Source of the DNA: Ecdyonurus torrentis
Taxonomy: Eukaryota; Arthropoda; Insecta; Ephemeroptera; Heptageniidae
Direction: 5' to 3'
Assembly: GCA_949318235.1 (NCBI GenBank)
Contig: OX439132.1
Location: 5,440,886 to 5,504,885, forward strand
Length of the DNA: 64,000 nucleotides
Positions within the stretch are counted from its first letter, which is position 1, and every line of letters begins with the position of its first letter. The translations under genes were made by a program, and so were the position numbers. The notes under the pieces were generated by a model. It was not told where the DNA came from, did not search any database, and worked only from the letters and a program-made list of their open reading frames with translations. Below, in pieces: positions 32,611 to 41,929 of this stretch.

Positions 32611-32638
32611 AAGAAATAAATTGATTTGAACTTCAGTC
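32604..32638 (+). promoter_or_regulatory. Penton gene core promoter (TATA plus TCAGT initiator)
   Basis: TATATAAAAG starts at 32604, inside the end of the protease gene. TCAGT follows with its A at 32635, 31 bp downstream. The ATG at 32639 leaves a leader of about 4 nt. Confidence 0.75.
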
Positions 32639-33325
32639 ATGTCTTTTACTCTGACGGTTTCACAACCCTCCAGCATCTTAGCGTGTGATATATTTCCACC
32701 GCTTCCACTTAACGATGGAGCTAAATATGAAGTGGGATTACTTAGCTTTAGTGCTTACTACTCTGTGCCTAATATAGACGAAGGAAACAACATGTTTCAC
32801 TATGGTGAAGGCAAAGTCATCGAGCTGCCAGTTGGAAGTTACGAACTCAACGACATAGCAGGATACTTAAAAACTGAGTTGAAGAAGGAAAATATTTCTT
32901 TCAGCATCTATGCAAACAACAACACTCTGCAGGTTTTAATCAAGTGCTCTGTAAATATTGACTTTTCACGTAACCACACAATTGGCTCGTTACTTGGCTT
33001 TGATCTTAGAGTTTTGAAAGCTAACGAGAGCCACTTTGCTGATCATATCGTAGACATAATAAGAGTGAACACCTTAGACATTCAAAGCAACATCTCAAGT
33101 GGAGCATACATTAACGGTAGACCGTCACATTCTCTTCATTCGTTTGCTCCTAAAGTTGCGCCTGGATACAAGATTGTCGAGACTCCACACAATGTTATTT
33201 ATCTGCCTGTAGATGTCACTGTTGTAGACAGGCTTGCACTTAAAATATGCGATCAGAATGGTAGACTTGTCAATTTCAGAGGTGAAGAGATAACGATAAG
33301 GCTGCATATTCGAAGAGCTCTATAA
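32639..33325 (+). CDS. Minor capsid (penton, single jelly-roll) protein
   Basis: A 228-aa protein matching the Polinton penton/minor capsid protein, commonly called PX. Features are an N-terminal strand-rich region (MSFTLTVSQPSS), LPVGSYELNDIAGYLK, HTIGSLLGF and the C-terminal signature DQNGRLVNFRGEEITIRLHI, which recurs across the family. The single jelly-roll fold is known from family work, not seen here. It is expected to sit at capsid vertices next to the major capsid protein encoded 132 bp downstream. It has its own TATA-initiator promoter. The frame is intact. Confidence 0.88.
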   Translation: MSFTLTVSQPSSILACDIFPPLPLNDGAKYEVGLLSFSAYYSVPNIDEGNNMFHYGEGKVIELPVGSYELNDIAGYLKTELKKENISFSIYANNNTLQVLIKCSVNIDFSRNHTIGSLLGFDLRVLKANESHFADHIVDIIRVNTLDIQSNISSGAYINGRPSHSLHSFAPKVAPGYKIVETPHNVIYLPVDVTVVDRLALKICDQNGRLVNFRGEEITIRLHIRRAL

Positions 33326-33326
33326 A

Positions 33327-33458
33327 ATGGGACTCGTTATTCAAAGTACTTATAAGAAAACTACTGCATCAGAGAACGTCAGTAACGTTTCAGGTTGCAA
33401 GAAGCTCACAGTTCAAAACATTGCCTTTCTTCGAAGAATCGGTCTTAAAGTCAAATAA
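33327..33458 (+). CDS. 43-aa mini-ORF between penton and major capsid genes
   Basis: An ATG 1 nt after the penton stop opens a 43-codon frame (MGLVIQSTYKKTTASENVSN at its start, IAFLRRIGLKVK at its end). Its TAA overlaps the capsid ATG as TAATG. The peptide is basic, with a plausible C-terminal helix. Tight coupling on both sides suggests a true gene, but a strong TATA-initiator pair for the capsid gene lies inside it, so the DNA may be kept for promoter reasons instead. Function unknown. Confidence 0.5.
   Translation: MGLVIQSTYKKTTASENVSNVSGCKKLTVQNIAFLRRIGLKVK
33351..33383 (+). promoter_or_regulatory. Major capsid gene core promoter
   Basis: TATAAG at 33351 and TCAGT at 33379-33383 (A at 33381) are 30 bp apart. 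This gives a leader of about 77 nt to the capsid ATG at 33458. Confidence 0.6.
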
Positions 33459-34684
33459 TGGATATTCTCAACATACATTCAGACTTGGAATTTAATTCCA
33501 ACATCACCAGCATCGAGCTCCACGATCATGAGGCTTATGCGGGGACTAGATATGATAATACTGATGAAATCAGGATCGAAGTAAAAAATCAAGACATATA
33601 CACATTGCCTTGTGAAAGCTTGTTATATGTTGAAGGAAAACTGCTCAAGAGTGTAAATAATACTGTTACGACAAACACTAAATTAGTCAAGAATTTTTTG
33701 GCACACATGATAAGTGAGATTCGCTACAAAATCAACGACATTGAGATTGATCAAACAAGACATACTGGCGTAGGCAGCACGCTCAAGGGACTTGTCTCTT
33801 TTACACCAGAAAAACTTTGCTCGCTCTCCAACGGCGGCTGGTGCAGGGAAAGCACAAACACGTTGGTACAAGCAAATGATGGTACGTTTAGCGCCGCATT
33901 GCCATTGAACACTCTCATAGGATTTTTTGAAGACCATCAGAAGATTCTCATCAACTGCAAGCAAGAACTTGTCATATTACGTTCACAAAACGACGCTAAC
34001 GCAGTCATCACTACTAGTGACGATGAGACCTATGAAAGTAGTAAAATCGTGATAACAAAGTTCAAGTGGAAGATGCCACATGTCGAGGTAGATGATGAGA
34101 CCAAGCTGAAGTTGCTCAACACCCTGCGAGCTGATAAACCCATTACACTCGGCTTTCGATCATGGTTCGTTGCAGAGAAGCCAATGCCAACTACAACAAA
34201 CAAAGATGAATGGACGCTTCAAGCCATGACATCGCTGGAGAGACCTCGCTATGTTCTGCTTGCTTTTCAAACCAACAAGCGCAATCTCGTTCAAGCCGAC
34301 ATCAACTCCTTTGATAACTGCGACATTCGAAATGTCAAAGTCTACATCAACGGAAAGTGTTATCCTTATGTCGATTTTAATTTGGACATGACAAAGCAAC
34401 AATGTGCCATGTTATACAATGCTTATACTTCGTTTCAGAAATCTTACTACGGCGAAGAGGGCAAGCCATTGCTTTCTTATGCAGAGCTCTTGGAACTTGG
34501 TGGCATATTCGTTGTGGATTGTTCTAAGCAAAACGAGTCAATCAAAACCAGCTCAGTAGATGTGAGAATTGAAATCGAATCGAGAAACGTGTTTTCTGCA
34601 TCCACAGTAGCTTACTGTCTCATTGTTCACGATAGAGTCGTAGAGTACACTCCTCTCACTAATATTGTCCGCAGACATATTTAA
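33458..34684 (+). CDS. Major capsid protein (double jelly-roll)
   Basis: A 408-aa protein corresponding to the Polinton major capsid protein, commonly called PY. Identification rests on position (after penton, same strand), size, and family-like blocks: RIEVKNQDIYTLPCESLLYVEG and FLAHMISEIRYKINDIEID near the N-terminus, TLGFRSWFVAEKPMP, and the C-terminal SSVDVRIEIESRN and AYCLIVHDRVVEYTPLTN. It would form the pseudo-hexameric capsomers of an icosahedral virion. The double jelly-roll fold is established for the family. The frame is complete with no lesion. Confidence 0.88.
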   Translation: MDILNIHSDLEFNSNITSIELHDHEAYAGTRYDNTDEIRIEVKNQDIYTLPCESLLYVEGKLLKSVNNTVTTNTKLVKNFLAHMISEIRYKINDIEIDQTRHTGVGSTLKGLVSFTPEKLCSLSNGGWCRESTNTLVQANDGTFSAALPLNTLIGFFEDHQKILINCKQELVILRSQNDANAVITTSDDETYESSKIVITKFKWKMPHVEVDDETKLKLLNTLRADKPITLGFRSWFVAEKPMPTTTNKDEWTLQAMTSLERPRYVLLAFQTNKRNLVQADINSFDNCDIRNVKVYINGKCYPYVDFNLDMTKQQCAMLYNAYTSFQKSYYGEEGKPLLSYAELLELGGIFVVDCSKQNESIKTSSVDVRIEIESRNVFSASTVAYCLIVHDRVVEYTPLTNIVRRHI

Positions 34685-34743
34685 AGTGCTACTTTTATAA
34701 GTCAGTGTGGAGCAATATTTTGTGCGGAGTCATTTAATCAACC

Positions 34744-35481
34744 ATGGCTTCAGCAGTTATTAAAGTCTTGTTCTCGAGTGAGGAAACGCCGTACTTTGGA
34801 ACCCACAACGAGGTAATCAAAGAAATTGCAGTTGTAGACGTGAGTACGTTCGCCAGCCAGCAGTGGAGATTTGCAAACCCTTCCAGTGAGTATAAATATC
34901 TTGATTACACGAGATTTCTACAAGACCCGTACTACTCTGGTGATGTCGCCTACGACCAAGTGGGAGCAGTACTCAAGAAAGCAACAGAATCTTACAAGGC
35001 TTTATATTGTCATGGACAAAAAGACTATGACATGATAAAGAAACTCTTGAAACGTTCCACAATATTTGATCTGCTAGATATGCATGAAGTGAAATTAAAT
35101 GATCTTCCAACCAACGTAGGTACAGAGTGTCTGTATCACTTGCACCGTGATCAAGCCTGTGTATGCCCCCATGCTAACGCCTACCGCTTGGCACATTGGT
35201 GTTTGAACAACAAGGCGAAAATCAATGTGCTGAACCATGATGTGAGAACGGAGACCTTCAAAGACTGGCCTCAAGACAGTGTTCATATCTGCGATCTCGT
35301 TGCAGCAGGATTTTTCCACAAGCCAACAGAGGATTTTCCTGAGATGACAGAGTGCATTTACTGCGGTCTGCAAGTATACAACTGGCTCCAACTGGATAAC
35401 CCCCTCGACAAGCATAGAAAGTTAAACAAATACTGTGTCATGTTTAACTATACCCCATCATTTACTGGCATTGACTTTTAA
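34744..35481 (+). CDS. BIR-domain (IAP-like) fusion protein of the Polinton
   Basis: 245 aa with an excellent initiation context (ACCATGG). Residues 168-231 form a BIR domain: RTETFKDWP, AAGFFHKP, then the zinc ligands Cys204-x2-Cys207-x16-His224-x6-Cys231, the exact canonical spacing, with the usual Gly208 and Trp214. BIR domains bind caspases or their activators in inhibitor-of-apoptosis proteins. There is no RING finger. Residues ~20-157 (HNEVIKEIAVVD, then IFDLLDM, and a Cys/His cluster ending CPHANAYRLAHWC) resemble an exonuclease-like fold seen in mobile-element and virus genes; this is tentative. A TATAAG box at 34696 lies upstream and AATAAA follows at 35571. It stands alone after the capsid genes, as an accessory host-interaction gene would. 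Confidence 0.85.
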   Translation: MASAVIKVLFSSEETPYFGTHNEVIKEIAVVDVSTFASQQWRFANPSSEYKYLDYTRFLQDPYYSGDVAYDQVGAVLKKATESYKALYCHGQKDYDMIKKLLKRSTIFDLLDMHEVKLNDLPTNVGTECLYHLHRDQACVCPHANAYRLAHWCLNNKAKINVLNHDVRTETFKDWPQDSVHICDLVAAGFFHKPTEDFPEMTECIYCGLQVYNWLQLDNPLDKHRKLNKYCVMFNYTPSFTGIDF

Positions 35482-35916
35482 TCCCGTATGAATTTCTACA
35501 TTTATCACTCTCTTTTGTTTCTTAAAGTAAAAATTGTTTGAAAGTTTATGTTGTATGTAAAATTATTTAAAATAAAATTTTGTTTGAACATATTTGAAAA
35601 AGTGTTTTCATTCCTTATAAAATTATCCTGTATGCTCATTAACATCTTAAATATATTTAAACAACGCCTCAATGAAAGACATTCTATATTTTTATTCAAT
35701 GTGTTTTCTATTATAATATACCTTTCTATATATTTTTTTTTATGAAATGATATTTATAAACTAACTATGCTATATAATATTTTATTAAAACTTACAAACT
35801 ATTAGCTTTAAGAGCCATATTCTAAGTGAAAAGGTTTTTAGTATGCAATAAAAATCACTAAGGGTTTCAAGGCAAGTTTTGATTTTATTTAATCAATTCA
35901 TCATCACAATAAGTAT

Positions 35917-36379
35917 TTAATTGCTAGATCTGGTGGAAAACTCAACATCGATGCATCTTCCAACCATGCCGTTGTAGATGAGTACCATCTTCTTACATTC
36001 TGGGCATGAGTTATATTGCACAAGGAATTCATCACTGAACCTAGATGCTGGAATTCTAGACGGCAGGAATACACGGAGGAATTTGGAGTGGTCCAATGCA
36101 TTCAATACAGCAATCAGTACTTGCTCATCTGCGTAGTTAGAGTTGATTTTCTCCATACTCTCGATGAGGTATTGCTTTCCAACAGTCAGATTCTTGCATG
36201 ATAATGCTGGTTCTACGTGGCCTAAAGCCTGGAGGAGTTTAGCTTCCTTTGTCTAAAAACATAGAAAATGTACAATGCTGTTAGTTACTTTAATAAATAT
36301 ATCAGAAAAATCTAATTTTAAAAATATTAAAGTTAGAAGACAAAATAAAATATAAAGAAAAAGTACTTACGAAAGACAT
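35917..36379 (-). CDS. Small spliced Polinton gene (114 aa, FLPxR family)
   Basis: A two-exon minus-strand gene. Exon 1 (36379-36371) reads ATGTCTTTC with donor GTAAGT. A 118-bp intron ends TTTTTAG. Exon 2 (36252-35917) continues in phase to a TAA. The protein begins MSFTKEAKLLQALGHVEP and includes NLTVGKQYLIESMEK, KFLRVFLPSRIPAS and the C-terminal MVLIYNGMVGRCIDVEF. The pattern LxVGxxYxI...VFLPxR...LxYxGxxGxxxDVxF recurs in small proteins linked to invertebrate DNA transposons and viruses, from memory. An OB-fold or nucleic-acid-binding role is only a guess. AATAAA on the minus strand lies at 35888-35883. Confidence 0.7.
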
Positions 36380-36740
36380 GTTGAATTTTCGGTAGAGTCT
36401 TGAGCGGAGCAGAATAAAATGCAGGAGAACTTGAGAAAGACTTCTGTCTTCTTTGAGGTTTGAGCTTGTAATGCGGCTCTGCTATTGAAAAGTAGAAGGG
36501 GTTAACCACGAACCAATGAGAATAAACCTTCTCCTCAAATTTTCCCTCCATTTTTCAAAGTTTCCCCTTTACTTTTATTTTCAACCAATCAGTTTAAAAT
36601 ATTTTAAATTATACCGCAATTTCTCTGCACACGTCACTTTTATTTTTTCTGCTCACGTACGTATGCATCTTAGAAAAATATTCACGCTGCTCCGCACAGG
36701 CTCCGCACAATCTGCCGCCATCTTGTTTTCTTAGCTCGTG
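36380..36740 (-). promoter_or_regulatory. Upstream region of the spliced Polinton gene (CCAAT boxes, YY1-type site)
   Basis: CCAAT boxes lie at 36513-36517 and 36585-36589, 72 bp apart. At 36714-36725 the minus strand reads CAAGATGGCGGC, a full YY1 consensus. Together these look like a TATA-less, host-type constitutive promoter, unlike the TATA-initiator promoters of the capsid genes. Confidence 0.5.
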
Positions 36741-36911
36741 TATGTAAGTAATTACAATTTTAACAATTTAACCTTGAATGTATTATACACTCTTTCATGA
36801 ATTTGACAAATTATTTTTGTAGGTACGCTGCATGCACTCTTTTGAGAAAATGAAATTTGGACCTTGAACTTTCGCTGTATGTAATATTTTTTAGAACTTG
36901 AAATTTTAGCC

Positions 36912-37543
36912 TGGAACGCAAAACTGACTTCACCAACAATCCCATCCAAGGCCAGGCAAACACTCAACGACAGCTTAGCATACAAAATTTGACCTTGGAG
37001 CAACGCTTTATTCACATATCGTACACAATCTGACGAAACTTTCAATTTTAGCTCGCGTACGTTCACGAGATATACAGCTTAGCATACAAAATTTGATCTT
37101 GCATCAGAGTTATAAACTTATCACAGCATAATCAAACGTAACCTTCAATTTTAGCTCGCGTACGTTCACGAGATACACAGCTTAGCATGCAAAATGTAAC
37201 CTTGGAGAAAATATATATACTTATCATACCATAATCAGACGTGACCTTGAATTTTAGCTCGCGTACGTTCACGAGATACACAGCTTAGCATGCAAAATTT
37301 AACCTTGGACCAAATATATATACTTATCATAGCATAATCAGACGTGACCTTGAATTTTAGCTCGCGTACGTACACGAGATACTCAACTTATCATGCAAAA
37401 CGACGTGACCTTGAAGTTTTGCTCGCGTACGTATGCAAAAAGACGTGACCTTGAATTTTTGCTCGCGTACGTATGCTAGGTACTTCAAATTCAAGGTCGG
37501 CTCCGCCCCAAGGTCAAGGCTCCGCCGTCATTCTATTACTACT
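36912..37543 (-). repeat. Polinton right terminal inverted repeat
   Basis: About 632 bp, inverted relative to the left end. Read inward it has the same ~140-bp tip, then about four imperfect ~110-bp units against two on the left. Each unit carries CTCGTG(A/T)ACGTACGCGAGC and a TCAAGGTCA-type site. The shared sequence ends near AAAACTGACTTCACCAAC. Confidence 0.92.
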
Positions 37544-37549
37544 GTTACT
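37544..37549 (+). repeat. Polinton target-site duplication, right (GTTACT)
   Basis: An exact copy of the six bases before the left end. Confidence 0.93.
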
Positions 37550-37846
37550 TGGAGAGTATGGTAAAATAATAATAACTGTAGGATTTATTTCTGTTGGCGC
37601 ATGCATTTATGAAAATTGAAACTTAAAATATTTTTGTTATTTTTAAAAAGTCAGATGTTTCAGATAAATAATATTATTTTATTTTGCATCGATTTATATA
37701 ATGTATATGCAAAAAATATTATATAACTTTTTTTTCTGTCCCTATAAAAAGTTATTTTTGTTGCTTTATACGAGTTGTGGTGACTAAGTGATGTGGAGGC
37801 GTTTTTTTTTTTCAATTGAAGTGTGAATTCCAAAGGCTGTCAATAA

Positions 37847-37877
<31 letters not shown>

Positions 37878-38081
37878 CCTCTCTCCCTCTCTCAGTTCCT
37901 ATTAAACTAAAAGCAACGAAATTTACCCGTATTGAATAATGTCTGAACAGAAAAAGGAGTGAAACTATCTGTAAAAGTGTCAAGATGATAAAAATTTGAA
38001 CCTAATAATAAATTTGAAGTAAAACAATGACAACAAAAATCACGCTATAAATTAACATTAATGTGTTTTCGTATATTGAAA

Positions 38082-38084
<3 letters not shown>

Positions 38085-38162
<78 letters not shown>
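38085..38162. repeat. (AT)n microsatellite, 78 bp
   Basis: A perfect AT array able to form a cruciform. The Tyr-Ile open frames on both strands are artefacts. Confidence 0.97.
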
Positions 38163-38164
<2 letters not shown>

Positions 38165-39006
38165 TAGGCTAATCATACATATACATGACAACATTGTTAA
38201 GATGTTTTTACATATTCCGATCTTTTGCATAAAAATTTTGCATTACAATATTTGGACCATTTATATATATAATATACATTATAGCTACATTTCGTTATGC
38301 AAAACATAGAAAACACCTTTGCATGCTTCCAATCAATGTTATACATTGTATTATATCATATCGATAATAATACATATTTACTCAAAAATGTTACAATATT
38401 TTTCAGTTGGGGGTAGATGTTAGAGAGTGCTTTTTTTAATAAAGACTATATTATTTAATTTAATATTACATTATCTATAAAAATAGTACACAGAATAAAG
38501 CATAAAAAGCATACTTTCACTAACAAAAGCTATTCAACATAAAATGAAATGCTATACATTTTCAAAACAATATGTGCCTGTGAAGTTTCACAGTATATTA
38601 CTTTCATCTACCTCAGTGTTTTTTTTTTTTTTGTTTTTTTTTTTTCTTTTTTTTTTCTTTCATTGAAACAAAAATCGTAGTTTTTATTCATTTTACTTCA
38701 CACTTCTATACAAAACATTTTAACTCTATTCATAACTTATTAACGAAGTTCATAGCTTTGTCATTAGAGAAATGACCACTCAAAGTGAACTCTATGACAA
38801 AGAGAATAAATTTTGTCACGGTGCCGCACGAAACTATGAGGCAACAAGTGACATAACACAAAGAGAGTAAATTTAAAACATCTCTGATGACAGACAGGTA
38901 TGAATTAATAGAGAATCATGTTCTTGTTTTGTTCAATTTTTATACGTTTTCTATTACGGCAATATGAAATTAGAAATAATATTATCGACTTAGGCAGTTC
39001 ATTGTA

Positions 39007-39250
39007 CAAAGGTCCATTATATAAGAGGTTAGTTGCTCCAGGAAAAGTTTTGGCCAAGGTCGCGCAGCTTAAAGGAATTCACCAAAGACGTCATATCACC
39101 GGGTATATTTTTATTCACCTTATCAGTGACGTAACTGGTGAACGCTGGTGAACGGCATCGTATTGGCTTAGAATCAAGTACATCCATCACAAAATAAAAT
39201 TAACTGCGCGAGTTTTGTGCTGCGCTCAACCTCTTTATTATATGGACCTT
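39007..39250. mobile_element. ~245-bp MITE, copy 1
   Basis: The left end CAAAGGTCCATTATATAAG is inverted at the right end, where the minus strand reads AAGGTCCATATAATAAAGAG. TTCATTGTA (38998-39006 and 39252-39260) flanks both ends and looks like a target duplication of about 8-9 bp, which would fit a hAT-type origin. The interior (GCCAAGGTCGCGCAGC, AGACGTCATATCACCGGG, GCGCGAGTTTTGTGCTGCGC) is non-coding. A second copy lies at 61105-61351 in the same orientation. Confidence 0.78.
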
Positions 39251-41260
39251 GTTCATTGTATAACAATAATTGTCACAACAAACATTGGTATTGTCAATAC
39301 ATTTTAAATAATTTCCATATTATATAAATACAGCCGCCATTATTAATCAGTATAAATACATAAAAATAATACTGTACTTCCGTATAATAATAATAATAAT
39401 AACTATTTTATACCATTGTAATTTTTTTAAATGGTTTACGTTAAGAGTATACCTATTTCATAAATTTTAAAAAGAATAGTCAAAAAAAGGATTCTACACT
39501 ATACGTACTATAATATTTTTGCACATTAATTTTTTTAATACGTTTTTTTAATAATGTATCATTTTTAATTGCCTTTACAATGGCGAGAGATTTTAGCTGT
39601 AATATGAACTTTTTTCAAATAAATTTGTTTTATGACTTGGGACTACTACTTAATTAATTATTATTGATTGAAGCATAATATAAGAATTTATATGAGATAT
39701 GCACAGAGATGTTTTTCAACCATTAAATTTTGATCAGCAATTTTGTTCTTTCTTTTTTGTGAATTTCAGGATTATTTTCTCGTATATTGCGCAAAAAAAT
39801 ATTCCTGGATCTGCCTATAACTAGAACGACAATTGCGATAAAATTAAAATAAAAACTGACGTTATAGTTTATATTTTTAATTTTAAAAACAAAGGTGACT
39901 TTGTCAACATTCTAAAAAAAGTTAAACGTTTAATATTCCTAACAGCTTTCTTTAAATTATAAACTTTGGAACACGCATTTTTTTTTTTTTAATTTCAAAT
40001 TCTTATGAAAATATATTTTATTATAACAAAAAACTTTTTTTTTTTTTGTTATTTATTTATTTATGTAAGTATGCATGCATACATAACAGTCATCTTTAAT
40101 TTATTTTGAAACTAAAATCTCGAATAAATTACATATAATTATTAACTTATTACTACGTAGAATGAAACTTGTATATAAGAACTGTAACAGTAATAACGGT
40201 ATAGAATTCCTAATAGGAGCTCTATAAACGTATACTATAAAAGCTTTATTATTACTTATACAGTATACTACGATGCATGTTATACACCCATGAGGATTAA
40301 AACTGCAATTTTAATTACGATAAAAAAAAAACGTACACTGTTGCAAGCTGGTGGAGTTATTAGCAAAAGCTGCAATATCGGAGGTTTTTATTTTATACAA
40401 CGCTATTTACATCTTCACAAAGCTTTTCAACTTTTCTAGAGCCAAATAACTTTAGCTATTTCTTGCATTTTAAAATGCATTGTATAAATAATTTATCGCT
40501 TCTTAAAGTAGCAATTCAAAATTTTATAAACCTTTATTTTCCTTCTTTCTTAAGCTAGTTTTAGAATAATTAATTTGTTACCGGTAATAAAACCGATAAG
40601 AACATGCAATTATATTGTAAAAAAATACGAACATGCTTATTTTTACGTATTTAACCATTGTGAAATTAACTAATTAGCAAATGGTGTTTGATAAAACTAA
40701 TTCGACTAAGAAAGCTCCAGAATTAAATTATTTTCATGACATAACCTAATAAAAATTCAGATGAGTTTTATATCCAAATGAACCACATGAAATTTCATAT
40801 AGAACTTTGGAAGAACAAACCAAAATATATTTGACAAAATTTGACAAGTTCTTGCCCTCTCCCTTAAAGAAAAATATATTAATACGTGTTTTTATTATTG
40901 GATTGGATACGATTTTACTTAATTAAGATTTAAAAATTATTTAATTAATGTTTTAAAAATTAAATCAAAACATTTATAAATATCACAAATATATTTTTGA
41001 TTTGATGATAAAAGCATGTCATGTATCACGTATTAAATACTTGTCAAATCCATTTTATTTTTTTTAAAGGCTGATTATAAAATTCCCCTTACATATTTCT
41101 TTGGTTCAGAAAAACATAAAACAAAAATCTCTTTCAATTTTGTTCGTATTATGCTCTTTATAGTTTAAAATGAAATCAAATAATTTCAATTTATCGCAAT
41201 TGTTGCGTGAAAATTGAGGTTACAGAGGTATTCAGTTTAATACTAACTTAAGCTCAATGT

Positions 41261-41517
<257 letters not shown>

Positions 41518-41929
41518 GGTGAATGCAATGGTTTGCGAGATCAGTAAAGCGTATGATGGTTTCCTTCATGCAGAAATACTCGTTCAAATCAATCAACATC
41601 GCTTCACAAAACCTTCATTTCTACAGCATCTATTTAAGTTTTTTTTTTTTTTTTTTTTCTTTTTCAATTTACTTAAATATTGAAAAAATATATAAGAATC
41701 TCTGCTGTATAGATTCAAAAATAATTCTCAAAAAATAAGTAATAAAAAATATATAATATTTTAACATAATTTTGTAATAAATTATAATTTTTCTTTATAT
41801 ACTTTAACTGAGTGATGAAATACATATATTTATATTGAAAGTTTATGAATGAAAACATGATTGGAACGTTTTGGGATTGCCTTGAGTACAGTGCAATTTC
41901 AACTATGTATATGATCTAATAGATGTGTT

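Larger units (their letters stand above)
20449..37543. mobile_element. Complete Polinton/Maverick element (17,095 bp)
   Basis: Both ends begin AGTAGTAATAGAATGACGGC, with inverted repeats of about 420 bp (left) and 632 bp (right), and a perfect 6-bp duplication flanks the element. It contains the hallmark set: protein-primed polymerase B, retroviral-type integrase, FtsK/HerA-type packaging ATPase, adenovirus-type protease, penton and double-jelly-roll major capsid genes, plus six further genes. The total size fits the 15-20 kb family range. No internal stop or frameshift is apparent in any core gene, so it may be a recent, possibly competent copy. It sits in the 27.8-kb intron of the plus-strand host gene. 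Coding parts are visibly less AT-rich than the host intron. Confidence 0.96.

Noticed and set aside
35904..36201. Unspliced open frames at the small right-arm gene on both strands
   Set aside because: The plus-strand and alternative-frame versions have no family features; the spliced minus-strand reading extends the conserved part in phase.
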